Positions 1 to 8,900 of a stretch of 64,000 bases of DNA are shown here, piece by piece. The stretch covers positions 1 to 64,000 of the forward strand of contig NZ_JAPFPY010000024.1 of assembly GCF_026240945.1 (NCBI RefSeq), written 5' to 3'. Every line of letters begins with the position of its first letter. Position 1 is the first letter of the stretch. Below the pieces are notes generated by a model, which made no database searches, was not told the DNA's origin, and was given only the letters and a program-made list of their open reading frames with translations. Source of the stretch: Mycolicibacterium sp. J2. GTDB lineage: Bacteria > Actinomycetota > Actinomycetes > Mycobacteriales > Mycobacteriaceae. Position numbers and translations under genes: made by a program.

Positions 1-148
1 CCTCCGTGCGCCAACTCAACGCTGACATCCGCGCATGGATCGAGCACTGGAACGACGACCCCAAACCCTACGTCTGGACCAAAACCGCCGACCAAATCCT
101 CGCCAGCATCGCCAACTACTGCCGACGAATTAATGACTCAGGACACTA
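1..148 (+). mobile_element. Right end of an IS630-family insertion sequence
   Basis: Only the last part of the element lies in the window. It carries the transposase C-terminus and appears to end at the TA at 147-148, the dinucleotide target that IS630/Tc1-mariner elements duplicate. The outermost bases (GACTCAGGACAC just before the TA) look like the terminal inverted repeat, but the partner end lies outside the window, so the repeat could not be confirmed. The chromosomal phosphotransferase gene begins immediately on the other side of the TA. Confidence 0.7.
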
Positions 149-149
149 G
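3..149 (+). CDS. IS630-family transposase, C-terminal fragment (cut by window edge)
   Basis: The open frame from base 3 encodes 48 residues ending in YVWTKTADQIL and RINDSGH before a TAG stop. This tail is typical of IS630-type DDE transposases of actinobacteria, which cut and paste DNA into TA sites. The start and the DDE catalytic residues lie upstream of the window. The stop codon spans the TA target and the first host base, so it overlaps the stop of the convergent phosphotransferase by 4 bases (CTAG). Whether the full gene is intact cannot be judged. Confidence 0.85.
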   Translation, partial: SVRQLNADIRAWIEHWNDDPKPYVWTKTADQILASIANYCRRINDSGH

Positions 150-1186
150 ATCAACGCCAGCGTGTCGAGCTCGCGGATGGCCGCACAGGAGCGCTTGGCC
201 ATCGTCAGCATCATCTCGTCGCCGCGGTCGGTCGCGGCGGCGAACGCGGTGCCGAACGCGATGATCAGCGGCGCCTGCAGCATGCCCAAACGGTAATCGC
301 GCCAACAGGTGTCGCGGTCGTATCCGCCGACGCCGAGGGTCACCAGCTCCGCGTGGTAGGCGTCCACCAGTTGTGCCTCGGCGTGTGCACGCACGTCGGG
401 GTCCAGGCTGGTGGCGGCGAAGTAGGCCAGATCCCTGGCGGGCAGACCGGATCCCAGCGTCTGCCAGTCCACGATGCTGACCGCGGTGTGATCGGGATCG
501 AAGAGCATGTTGTCGAGCCGGTAGTCGCCGTGCAACAGCGCGAACCGTTCGGGCTCGGCCAGCAGCCAGGGCGTCACCACGCTCAGCGCCGCCTCCATCG
601 TCTCCCGGTCGAGTTCGCTCATCCGCGGGCCCAGCTTCGCCATGGTGATCCCACTGGCCATCTTGGCGACCTCACCCATCCCGGCGGCCGTGGCGCTGTC
701 CGGTCGCGGCATCGCGATGCCGGGGAAGTCCGTCCATTTCGGGTCGCACCAACTGGGTGCGTGCAGCCCGGCGAGTGCACGCGCGGCCAGCAGTGCGTCC
801 CCGGCCGAGCACCCCGCGATCTGGTCACCCTGTTGCGCCGGCGCCAAATCGGCCAGCAGCAGCACGAATTCGGCGCCGTCGTCTGCGATCTCACAGCAGT
901 AGCTCTGCGGCACCGGCACCGAGACCAGGTCGGCGATGTCGTTGTAGAAAGCGTGTTCGGACCGATAGCCGATCGCCACTCGGTCGCGGACGGTGTCGTC
1001 CTGGGACGGGAGCTTGACCGCGAAGCTGGCAGGCAATCCGGTCTCGTCGGTGTACTCGACGGTCAACCGATAGGTCGCACCGGTTTGACCGGTCCCGATC
1101 GGCGTCACCCATACCGCCCGGACTTCGGCTCCCAGGACACTGGTCAGCCAGTCCGCCGTCACGTCGCCGGGAGTCCGCGGGATCAT
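146..1186 (-). CDS. Phosphotransferase family protein (APH/EcKinase-like)
   Basis: A 346-residue protein with the fold of aminoglycoside phosphotransferase-like small-molecule kinases. A likely ATP-anchoring Lys sits at about residue 58 (AVKLP), the catalytic loop HGDYRLDN at 219-226, and the metal-binding Asp in VDWQ at about 240. Substrates of this mycobacterial branch are mostly unknown, and resistance should not be assumed. The protein is related to the kinase half of the fusion at 19333-21315; both share the RGDEM segment near the end. Its TAG stop is made from the IS630 target TA plus the first base of the IS, so the C-terminus may have been trimmed by a few residues. It is convergent with the transposase and upstream of cobIJ on the same strand. 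Confidence 0.85.
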   Translation of the reverse strand: MIPRTPGDVTADWLTSVLGAEVRAVWVTPIGTGQTGATYRLTVEYTDETGLPASFAVKLPSQDDTVRDRVAIGYRSEHAFYNDIADLVSVPVPQSYCCEIADDGAEFVLLLADLAPAQQGDQIAGCSAGDALLAARALAGLHAPSWCDPKWTDFPGIAMPRPDSATAAGMGEVAKMASGITMAKLGPRMSELDRETMEAALSVVTPWLLAEPERFALLHGDYRLDNMLFDPDHTAVSIVDWQTLGSGLPARDLAYFAATSLDPDVRAHAEAQLVDAYHAELVTLGVGGYDRDTCWRDYRLGMLQAPLIIAFGTAFAAATDRGDEMMLTMAKRSCAAIRELDTLALI

Positions 1187-1237
1187 GCGCGGACCCTAAA
1201 CGGGCTACCGACGCGTGTCAACGATCGTCGGCGAGCG

Positions 1238-2806
1238 TCAGCCGGGGTAGTAGCGGGGGGTGAACACCCGGTCACCGTGCCATTGCGTCTGCGACGAGCC
1301 GATGATCAACATGCAGCGCATGTCGATCTCGGCGGGATCGAGTTGCCCCAGCGTCACCACCCGCACGTTCTCCTGCGGGCCAGCGACATCCCGGCCGATC
1401 ACCACGGGCGTCGCCGGATCGCGGTGCTCGAGCAGCAGCTCCTTCATCGCACCGACCTGCCAGGTGCGCGTCTTGGACGCCGGGTTGTACACGGCGATGG
1501 CCATGTCGGCCGCCGCGGCCGCGCTGATCCGCCTGGCGATGATGTCCCACGGCTTGAGCCGATCCGACAGCGAGATCACCGCGTAGTCGTGTCCCAGTGG
1601 CGCGCCGACCCGGCTGGCGACCGCTTGCGCGGCCGTCATCGCCGGAATAACCCGCACCGGTACGTCGGGCCACGCCTTGGCTTCCTCCAACACGGCGGTG
1701 GCCATGGCGAAGACGCCGGGATCTCCGGAGGAGACCACCACGACGGACTTGCCCTGCTGGGCCAGCTCGCAGGCGAGTCGGGCCCGGGCCGGTTCGTCGG
1801 TGTTGTCGCTGGGATGGCGGGTCTGCCCAGTACGCATGCCGACCCGATCCAGGTAGGGGAAGTACCCGATGAGATCGGTGGCCTTGGCCAGTTCCCGGCG
1901 AGTCTGAGGGGTGATCCAGTCGAGGTCACCGGGTCCGAGCCCGACCACCGCGACGCTGCCTTTCGGGCCGGGCTGACCCGGGGCGAGCGAAGCGACGGGG
2001 GATTGATCCGGGGCGAGCGAAGCGACGGGGGATTGACCCGCGGCGAGCGAAGCGACGGGGGAACCACCGTTGCGCGGCTGGGCCGCTTCCCCGGGCAGCA
2101 TGACGATCGAGAAGTACGGCACCGAGGCGTCGTCGACATCGCCGGCGCCGAGCACCCGCTGCTGGTCGGTGCTGGCACGTTCCACATAGAAGGCCCGATC
2201 GAGGCTCTTGGTTGCCGAAAGTGCTTGGCGCACTTCCGGGTACGACTTGCCGAGTTTCATGATCACGGCGGCGTCGGTGTCGGCCAACCGCCGGGTCAGT
2301 TCTGCGGCCGGCAAGGTTCCCGGCAGGATGGTCAGCACCTCGTCGCCTTGCACCAGCGGGGTGCCGGTGGCCGCGGACGCCGCACTCACCGATGTCACAC
2401 CGGGCACGATCACGGCCTCGAACCGCGCGGTGAGCCGGTTGTGCATATGCATGTAGGAGCTGTAGAACAGCGGATCGCCCTCGGCGAGCAGGGCGACGTC
2501 GCGCCCGGCATCCAGGTGAGCGGCAATCCGGTCGGCCGCTTCGGTGTAGAAATCCTCCATCGCCCCGACATAGCCGCCCGGGTGTTCGGTGGTCTCGGTG
2601 GTGACCGGGTAGACGAGGTGTTCTTCGAGCTGGCCCTCACGCAGATACGGCGCGGCGATGCGGCGCGCGATGCTGCGGCCGTGCCGGGCGCTGTGGTAGG
2701 CCACCACGTCGGCGGCCGCGATCAGCCGCGCGGCCTTGACGGTGACCAGTTCCGGGTCGCCGGGGCCCAGGCCCACGCCGTACAGAGTTCCTTTGCCGGT
2801 GCTCAT
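1238..2806 (-). CDS. cobIJ: Precorrin-2 C20-methyltransferase / precorrin-3B C17-methyltransferase (CobIJ fusion)
   Basis: A 522-residue fusion of two SAM-dependent tetrapyrrole methylases of the aerobic cobalamin pathway. The CobI half (about 1-240) has GLGPGDPEL near residue 12 and EGDPLFYSS near 109. The CobJ half (about 284-522) has its own GLGPGD near 289 and SSGDPGVF. CobI methylates C20 of precorrin-2; CobJ methylates C17 with ring contraction. Fused CobIJ is the usual mycobacterial form. The linker (about 249-278) holds three copies of a decapeptide, SPVASLAPxQ, coming from a 30-bp DNA repeat. The ATG overlaps the cobH stop as ATGA, so it is translationally coupled in a cobG-cobH-cobIJ operon. 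Confidence 0.95.
   Translation of the reverse strand: MSTGKGTLYGVGLGPGDPELVTVKAARLIAAADVVAYHSARHGRSIARRIAAPYLREGQLEEHLVYPVTTETTEHPGGYVGAMEDFYTEAADRIAAHLDAGRDVALLAEGDPLFYSSYMHMHNRLTARFEAVIVPGVTSVSAASAATGTPLVQGDEVLTILPGTLPAAELTRRLADTDAAVIMKLGKSYPEVRQALSATKSLDRAFYVERASTDQQRVLGAGDVDDASVPYFSIVMLPGEAAQPRNGGSPVASLAAGQSPVASLAPDQSPVASLAPGQPGPKGSVAVVGLGPGDLDWITPQTRRELAKATDLIGYFPYLDRVGMRTGQTRHPSDNTDEPARARLACELAQQGKSVVVVSSGDPGVFAMATAVLEEAKAWPDVPVRVIPAMTAAQAVASRVGAPLGHDYAVISLSDRLKPWDIIARRISAAAAADMAIAVYNPASKTRTWQVGAMKELLLEHRDPATPVVIGRDVAGPQENVRVVTLGQLDPAEIDMRCMLIIGSSQTQWHGDRVFTPRYYPG
1981..2062. repeat. 30-bp tandem repeat (about 2.7 copies) in the CobI-CobJ linker
   Basis: Units start at 1981, 2011 and 2041 and share the core GGCGAGCGAAGCGACGGGG followed by ATTGAYCCG. 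The period is 30 bp (10 codons), so the copies stay in frame and encode a repeated linker peptide. A related core (GAGCGAAGCGAC, then ATTGATCCGG) occurs in the cobG reading frame at 3864-3912. Confidence 0.9.
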
Positions 2807-3429
2807 TCGTGTTCACTCGCAATCGCATTCACCGCCGCGGCGGCCATGGCGCTACCGCCGCGGCGGCCCGTCACCACGAGATAGGACATCCCGCGCGGGC
2901 GGGCGATCAGCTCGTCCTTGGACTGCGCAGAGCCGACGAACCCGACCGGTCCGCCGAGCACCGCGGCGGGCACCGGGGCGCCCTCGTCGATGAGTTCGAG
3001 CAGTCGGAACAGCGCCGTCGGCGCGTTGCCGATCGCCAGCACGGCGCCGTCGAGGCGGTCGGCCCACAGGTCGACCGCGGCCGCGGACCGGGTGCTGCCC
3101 AGGGTGGCTGCCAGTTCCGGTGCGCGCGGGTCCGCGACCAGCGATACGACCTCGTTGTCGGCGGGCAGCCGGGACCGGGTGATGCCTGCGGCCACCATTG
3201 AGGAGTCGCACAGGATGGGCGCACCGGAGGCCAGAGCGGTGTGGGTGCGGGTCACGACATCCGGACTGAAGGCCACGTGTTCACCGAGATCGACCTGGCC
3301 GCAGGTGTGGATCAGGCGGACGACCACGCGAGCGACGTCCGAGGGGAACCGGGTGAGGTCGGCCTCGGCGCGGATGGTTGCGAAGGATTGCCGGTAGATC
3401 TCCGCGGCGTCGCGGACATAGTCGAGCAC
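2803..3429 (-). CDS. cobH: Precorrin-8X methylmutase CobH
   Basis: A 208-residue protein matching CobH in length and sequence. CobH moves a methyl group from C11 to C12, turning precorrin-8x into hydrogenobyrinic acid in the cytoplasm. The conserved catalytic His lies in RLIHTCG at about residue 41, and the glycine-rich GGPVGFVGSAQSK segment near the C-terminus is typical of the family. It follows cobG with a 9-bp gap and overlaps cobIJ by 4 bp (ATGA), so the three genes form one unit in the same order as in M. tuberculosis. Confidence 0.95.
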   Translation of the reverse strand: MLDYVRDAAEIYRQSFATIRAEADLTRFPSDVARVVVRLIHTCGQVDLGEHVAFSPDVVTRTHTALASGAPILCDSSMVAAGITRSRLPADNEVVSLVADPRAPELAATLGSTRSAAAVDLWADRLDGAVLAIGNAPTALFRLLELIDEGAPVPAAVLGGPVGFVGSAQSKDELIARPRGMSYLVVTGRRGGSAMAAAAVNAIASEHE

Positions 3430-3438
3430 GAGATCACC

Positions 3439-4578
3439 CTACGGGTGTCGGGCCTGGTAGCCGTTCCCGGTGGCCACCAGCACCTGGGCGCCGGTCGGGC
3501 TGCCGCAAGCCCGTGGGCAGCCAACGAAATGCCGATGGACTCCGGGCGCCCCGTCCTGCAGCGCCGCCGTGGCGTCCGCCCGGACATCGGAGAGAGATTT
3601 GTCACATCCCGGCCGGCCGGTGCAGGCGCTGACCCGCAGCCACGGCGAGTTCTCGTCGAACACCAGACCCAGCGGAGCCAGCACTCGCAGCGCGGTGTCG
3701 GCCACGCCCTCGTCGAGGTCGCAGACCAGCACCGACCGCCACGGCGTGATCAGCAGCGGCGCCTCGATGGCGGCCAGGTACTCGGCCACCCTGGCCCGCA
3801 GCACGCCGAGCGGCACCACCGCGCCGAGGCTGACTTTCCCGTCGTCCTGGGTGATCCAGCCCACCGGCGGGCAGGAGCGAAGCGACCCGGGAAATTGATC
3901 CGGCGGGCAGGATACGGCCGGGTATGGCGGACCAGCACCGGCGCCGTCGAGCAACCGGCTGGGGTCGGGGAGTTCACTCACCCGCCACGCGGTGCCCCTG
4001 ATCTGGACGAACCGGCGGGCCACCGAGAGCAGCGTCCCCACCGTCGCGGCAGGTGTTATGCGCACCCCGCTGTCCCGGCCGGCCAAGATCACCGCGAACT
4101 CGTCGGCACCGACGGCGTGCACACCGACGTCGGGCCCCAACCCGGCCACATCGCCACGGCCGTCATCGAGGGCGAACAGGAACCGGCCCGGCAACCCGGC
4201 CAATTCGGGCGAGCCGCAGAGCGCCGCATCCAATTCGGCAACCAGCGAACGGATGTCGGCTCGGCCCCCGGTCCGTCCGGACAGCGGTGAGGCCACGATG
4301 TTGCGGACCCGTTCATGGGTGGGCGAGGGCAGCAAGCCGGCCGCGGCGACGGCCCGCGCCACCGCATCGGTATCGGTGATGGCGCGGATTTGCAGATTGC
4401 CGCGGGACGTCAGTTCCATTGCCGGCGAGGCAAACTGATCGGCGGTCTGCGCCAGCGCGGTGAGCTGCGCCGCGGTGATCACCCCGCCGGGTAACCGAAC
4501 GCGGATCAGCGCACCGTCGGCGGCCCGGTGCACTTGCAGCGCGCCGGGGCACGCGTCGTCGTCACGGACCCTGGCCAT
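3439..4578 (-). CDS. cobG: Precorrin-3B synthase CobG
   Basis: A 379-residue sirohaem/4Fe-4S type oxygenase related to nitrite and sulfite reductases. It hydroxylates precorrin-3A at C20 and forms the gamma-lactone needed for ring contraction by CobJ. The cluster-binding cysteines are visible as C319-x5-C325 and C354-x3-C358 (GCPRACG). It is the first gene of the cobG-cobH-cobIJ unit. An in-frame 36-bp duplication in the middle (3864-3912) adds a repeated SCPP segment and contains the same mini-repeat core as cobIJ, which probably accounts for its slightly larger size than the M. tuberculosis protein. Confidence 0.92.
   Translation of the reverse strand: MARVRDDDACPGALQVHRAADGALIRVRLPGGVITAAQLTALAQTADQFASPAMELTSRGNLQIRAITDTDAVARAVAAAGLLPSPTHERVRNIVASPLSGRTGGRADIRSLVAELDAALCGSPELAGLPGRFLFALDDGRGDVAGLGPDVGVHAVGADEFAVILAGRDSGVRITPAATVGTLLSVARRFVQIRGTAWRVSELPDPSRLLDGAGAGPPYPAVSCPPDQFPGSLRSCPPVGWITQDDGKVSLGAVVPLGVLRARVAEYLAAIEAPLLITPWRSVLVCDLDEGVADTALRVLAPLGLVFDENSPWLRVSACTGRPGCDKSLSDVRADATAALQDGAPGVHRHFVGCPRACGSPTGAQVLVATGNGYQARHP
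3864..3912. repeat. Mini-repeat flanked by 13-bp direct repeats inside cobG
   Basis: The 13-mer CCGGCGGGCAGGA occurs at 3864-3876 and again at 3900-3912, with GAGCGAAGCGAC (3875-3886) and AATTGATCC between. The spacing of 36 bp keeps the frame. Core and flank match the repeat unit in cobIJ. Confidence 0.8.
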
Positions 4579-4626
4579 GCCCCTACCGTACGGCCCGCCC
4601 GCACGTGCCGGCGCGGGAGTACAGCG

Positions 4627-5556
4627 TCAACCGGCCAGCGGGATCGGCGTTACCACCGAGGAGTACCGCGACGCGTCCCCGGCCACCACCCGACTGGGCT
4701 TTCCGTGCACGTCGATCGGGACGTCACCGGCCAGCGTCACCCTGCTCAAATAGCGGAACTGGTCGTCATAATCGGCGACGGCGTAGTGCTGGGTCGCCCG
4801 GTTGTCCCAGATGGCCAGGTCACCCGGCGCCCAGGTCCACCGAACGGTGTTCTCCAGCTTGGTGACTCGCGCCTGCAGCAGATTGAACAGGGTGGCCGAC
4901 TCGGTGGTGCCGAGCCCGAGGAACCGCTTGACGAAGTGTCCGAGCAGCAACACCCGGGCGCCGGTCTCCGGATGCACCCGGACCACGGGATGCTCGGTCT
5001 CGAAATAGTCAGACACAAACTCCGCGCGGTACTGGCGGGTGTTGTCCGACAACTGCTCCAGATCGGCCGCGACATCCGAGGCGTAGTCGTACTGGTTGGT
5101 GTGCACCGCCCACAGATTGTCCACCAGTGCCCGCAGCGGAGCCGGCAACTGGTCATAGGCCGCCTGGGTGTTCGCCCAGACGGTGGTGCCGCCGTACTCG
5201 GGCAGGGTCACCGCGCGCAACAGCGACGCCTTGGGGATCCGGTCGACGAAGGTGACATCGGTATGCCAGCTGTTGGCCTTGTCGTAGCGCGAGTCGATCG
5301 GCAAGACGTGCGCACCGCGAGAGGTGACGGTCGGATGCGCACCGGTCGGCGTGCCGAGCAGGCCCGCGAACGCGAGCTGGCCGGCGTCGTCGAGGTGGGC
5401 CTGGTCGCGGAAGAAGATCACCTTGTGGGTCAGCAAGGCGTCGTTGATCTCCGCGACCGCTTCGGCGTCCAGATCAGCGGACAATCGGACGCCCTCCACG
5501 CGCGCACCGATATGGGCGCCCAATTTCGTGACAGTGATCGAATTGCGGGGACTCAT
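4627..5556 (-). CDS. TauD/TfdA-family Fe(II)/2-oxoglutarate dioxygenase
   Basis: A 309-residue dioxygenase closest in style to alkyl sulfatase/taurine dioxygenases such as M. tuberculosis Rv3406, which split sulfonates or sulfate esters to release sulfur for growth. The iron ligands are H98 and D100 (SWHTDVTF) and H257 (ATQHYAV); Arg residues near 268-272 would bind 2-oxoglutarate. The ATG at 5556 is chosen because an AAAGGA ribosome site sits just before it and the family motif ITVTKLGAHIGA follows at once; an upstream in-frame extension lacks homology. It separates cobG from cobN, where M. tuberculosis has mazEF7. The exact substrate is unknown. Confidence 0.88.
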   Translation of the reverse strand: MSPRNSITVTKLGAHIGARVEGVRLSADLDAEAVAEINDALLTHKVIFFRDQAHLDDAGQLAFAGLLGTPTGAHPTVTSRGAHVLPIDSRYDKANSWHTDVTFVDRIPKASLLRAVTLPEYGGTTVWANTQAAYDQLPAPLRALVDNLWAVHTNQYDYASDVAADLEQLSDNTRQYRAEFVSDYFETEHPVVRVHPETGARVLLLGHFVKRFLGLGTTESATLFNLLQARVTKLENTVRWTWAPGDLAIWDNRATQHYAVADYDDQFRYLSRVTLAGDVPIDVHGKPSRVVAGDASRYSSVVTPIPLAG

Positions 5557-5766
5557 TCCTTTATTGCGCCAGTCCGCGGGGCACCTGTAAACGGTTTGGC
5601 TTCGCACGATCCAAATGGCGACCGGTGCCGAACGCCAGGTCAGGGACATGCACCGCAGGCATATGTGAACTGGATCACTCGTATCGAGATGGTGTCTCGT
5701 CGCGCACAGAAAGCGCAAAAGCGGGGTCGCCAGAAGTACATTTCAGCCACACGAAAGGAGTGAACA

Positions 5767-5874
5767 ATGGTTTCGCTCATTGCCATCGGAATCGGGGTCG
5801 CCTTGGTATTCGGCGCCCTCGCGACGCCCTACCACGATTCGTGGTACGGCCGTTGGAGCCGCTCGGAGCGCTGA
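5767..5874 (+). CDS. 35-residue putative membrane peptide upstream of cobN
   Basis: An ATG preceded by a strong AAAGGAG ribosome site (about 5754-5760) opens a 35-codon frame. Residues 4-19 (LIAIGIGVALVFGALA) are hydrophobic enough for one membrane segment, followed by a polar, Trp/Arg-rich tail (YHDSWYGRWSRSER). It ends 53 bp before the cobN start on the same strand and may be cotranscribed. I do not recognise a family. The ribosome site and gene-like layout argue that it is real; its role is unknown, and a link to cobalt or cobalamin would be only a guess from position. Confidence 0.6.
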   Translation: MVSLIAIGIGVALVFGALATPYHDSWYGRWSRSER

Positions 5875-5927
5875 TCTGCGCTGACGGCCCTCACCTGAAC
5901 ACGCCGTGCGTGGGGTACGAATAGACG

Positions 5928-8900
5928 GTGCCCTCCGTACTGCTGCTGTCGACATCCGACACCGATCTGATCACCGCTCGCGCGTCCGGAGCGGACTATC
6001 GATGGGCCAACCCGGCGCGGCTGGTCGATGACGAGCTCGAGCGGGAGCTGGCCGGCCTGCTCAACGGGATCGACATCGCCGTCGTGCGGATTCTCGGCGG
6101 CTACCGCAGCTGGCAGCGCGGCATCGACGCCGTCGTCGCCTCCGGTGTGCCGACCATCGTGCTGTCGGGTGAGCAGACCCCCGACGGCGAGCTGATGCGG
6201 CATTCCACCGTGCCCGCCGGCGTCGCCGTGCAGGCGCACATCTACCTGGCCCAAGGCGGCACGGCGAACCTGCGCGGACTGCACGCCTTCCTGTCCGACA
6301 CGCTCTTGATGACCGGATTCGGTTTCGAACCGCCGATCACCGTCCCGACCTGGGGGGTGCTCGAACGGGCCACCGCCGCAACGGATGCAGCAACATGCTC
6401 TTCGCGCGAGCGCTCATCGACCGTGGCGGTGCTCTACTACCGGGCGCAGCACCTGGCCGGCAACACCGGTTACGTCGAGGCGCTGTGCGACGCGATCGAC
6501 GCCGCCGGCGGCAAGGCCCTGCCGGTGTACTGCGCCTCGCTGCGGACCGCCGAACCCGAACTGCTGCACCTGCTCGGCACCGCCGACGCGCTCGTCACGA
6601 CGGTGCTGGCCGCCGGCGGGGCGACGCCCGCCGCGGCGGCAGCGGGCGGATCCGACGACAGCTGGAATGTCGCCCATCTCGCCGCCCTCGACATCCCGAT
6701 CCTGCAGGGACTGTGCCTGACCAGTTCCCGCTCTCGCTGGTCGGACAACGACGACGGCCTTTCGCCCCTGGACGTCGCGACTCAGGTGGCGGTGCCTGAG
6801 TTCGACGGCCGCATCATCACGGTCCCCTTCTCGTTCAAGGAGATCGATGACGAGGGTCTGATCACCTACGCCGCCGATCCGGAACGGTGCGCGCGAGTCG
6901 CCGGATTGGCGGTCCGGCATGCCCGGCTGCGCCACATCGCCCCCGCCGACAAACGGGTGGCGCTGGTGTTCTCGGCGTACCCGACCAAACACGCCCGCAT
7001 CGGAAACGCCGTCGGGCTGGACACCCCGGCCAGTGCGGTCGCCCTGCTGCGCGCCATGCGCGAGAAGGGCTACGACATCGGCGAGGTCCCCGGGGTTGAT
7101 GCGCAGGATGGTGACGCGCTGGTGCACGCGCTCATCGAACGCGGGGGACAGGACCCCGACTGGCTGACCCCGGAGGCCCTGGAGGCCAACCCGATCCGCG
7201 TCTCCGCGGCCGACTACGCGGCGTGGTTCTCCACCCTGCCCGAGGACTTCGCCGACGCGATCGTGTGGCACTGGGGCCCACCGCCGGGCGAGCTGTTCGT
7301 CGACCGCAGCCGCAACCCGGAGGGCGAGATCGTCATCGCCGCCATGCAATCGGGAAACACCGTACTGCTGGTGCAACCGCCCCGCGGGTTCGGCGAGAAC
7401 CCGGTGGCCATCTACCACGACCCCGACCTGCCGCCCAGCCATCACTACCTGGCGGCCTACCGCTGGATCGACACCCATTTCGGTGCCGACGCCGTGGTGC
7501 ACCTGGGCAAGCACGGCAACCTGGAATGGTTGCCCGGCAAGACACTCGGCCTGTCCGCCGGCTGCGGTCCCGACGCCGCCCTGGGGGACCTGCCGCTGAT
7601 CTACCCGTTCCTGGTCAACGACCCGGGGGAGGGCACCCAGGCCAAACGCCGCGCCCACGCCACCCTGGTCGACCACCTCATCCCGCCGATGGCCCGCGCC
7701 GAGACCTACGGCGATATCGCCCGGCTGGAACAGCTGCTGGACGAGCATTCCACCGTGTCGGCCCTGGATCCGGCGAAGCTGCCGGCCATCCGCCAGCAGA
7801 TCTGGACGCTGATGCGCGCGGCGAAGATGGATCACGACCTGGGCCTGGAGGACCGCCCGGACGAGGATTCCTTCGACGACATGCTGCTGCACGTCGACGG
7901 CTGGCTGTGTGAGATCAAGGATGTGCAGATCCGCGACGGCCTGCACATCCTCGGCCAGGCGCCCACCGGCGAGGCCGAACTCGATCTGGTGCTGGCCGTC
8001 CTGCGGGCCCGGCAGCTGTTCGGGGGCGAGCAGACCGTTCCGGGCCTGCGCCAGGCGCTGGGGCTGGCCGAGGACGGCAGCGAGGCGTTGTCCCGCGTCG
8101 ACGCGGTCGAGGCCAAGGCCCGCGAGCTGGTCGCCGCCCTGCAGGACAGTGGGTGGAGCAGCGCTGCCGTCGACGGGCTGACCGACGACCCCGTCGTCGC
8201 GGAGATCCTGCGGTTCGCCGCCGACGAGGTGGTACCGCGGCTGCGCGGCACCGCCGGCGAGATCGATGCGGTGTTGCGGGCGCTGGACGGGCACTACATC
8301 CCGGCCGGCCCGTCGGGCTCACCGTTGCGCGGCTTGGTCAACGTGCTGCCCACCGGCCGCAACTTCTACTCGGTGGATCCCAAGGCCATGCCGTCCCGGT
8401 TGGCCTGGGAAACCGGTGTTGCCATGGCCGATTCACTGCTGGAGCGGTACCGCACCGACTATGGCCGCTGGCCGGCGTCGGTCGGGCTGTCGGTGTGGGG
8501 CACGTCGGCCATGCGGACCTCCGGTGACGATATCGCCGAAGTGCTTGCGCTATTGGGCGTTCGGCCGGTGTGGGATGACGCGTCGCGACGCGTGGTGAAC
8601 CTGGAACCGATCTCGCTCGCCGAGCTGGGCCGGCCCCGCATCGACGTGACCGTGCGCATCTCCGGGTTCTTCCGGGACGCCTTCCCGCACGTGGTCACCA
8701 TGCTCGACGACGCGGTCCGGCTGGTCGCCGGCCTGGACGAGGCGCCCGAGGACAACTACGTGCGGGCGCACAGCCAAGCTGACCTCGCCCAGCACCGGGA
8801 TGAACGGCGCGCCACCACAAGGATTTTCGGTTCGAAACCGGGCACCTACGGGGCGGGCCTGCTGCAGCTGATCGACAGCCGCAACTGGCGTGATGACAAC

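Noticed and set aside
1981..2062. CRISPR-like array from regularly spaced 30-bp repeats
   Set aside because: The copies are directly adjacent with no spacers and are translated in frame within cobIJ.
353..2884. Long plus-strand frame (843 codons) opposite the kinase and cobIJ
   Set aside because: Its composition is Arg/Gly/His-rich with no family, and it is fully antisense to two clear genes; a GC-rich shadow frame.
5557..5766. Possible cobalamin riboswitch upstream of cobN
   Set aside because: Scattered GGTGCC and GCAGGC pieces were seen, but the B12-box (GCCACTG) and ordered core were not found.
6414..8294. Minus-strand frame of 626 codons inside cobN
   Set aside because: It lies wholly within conserved cobN on the other strand and has no recognisable domain.
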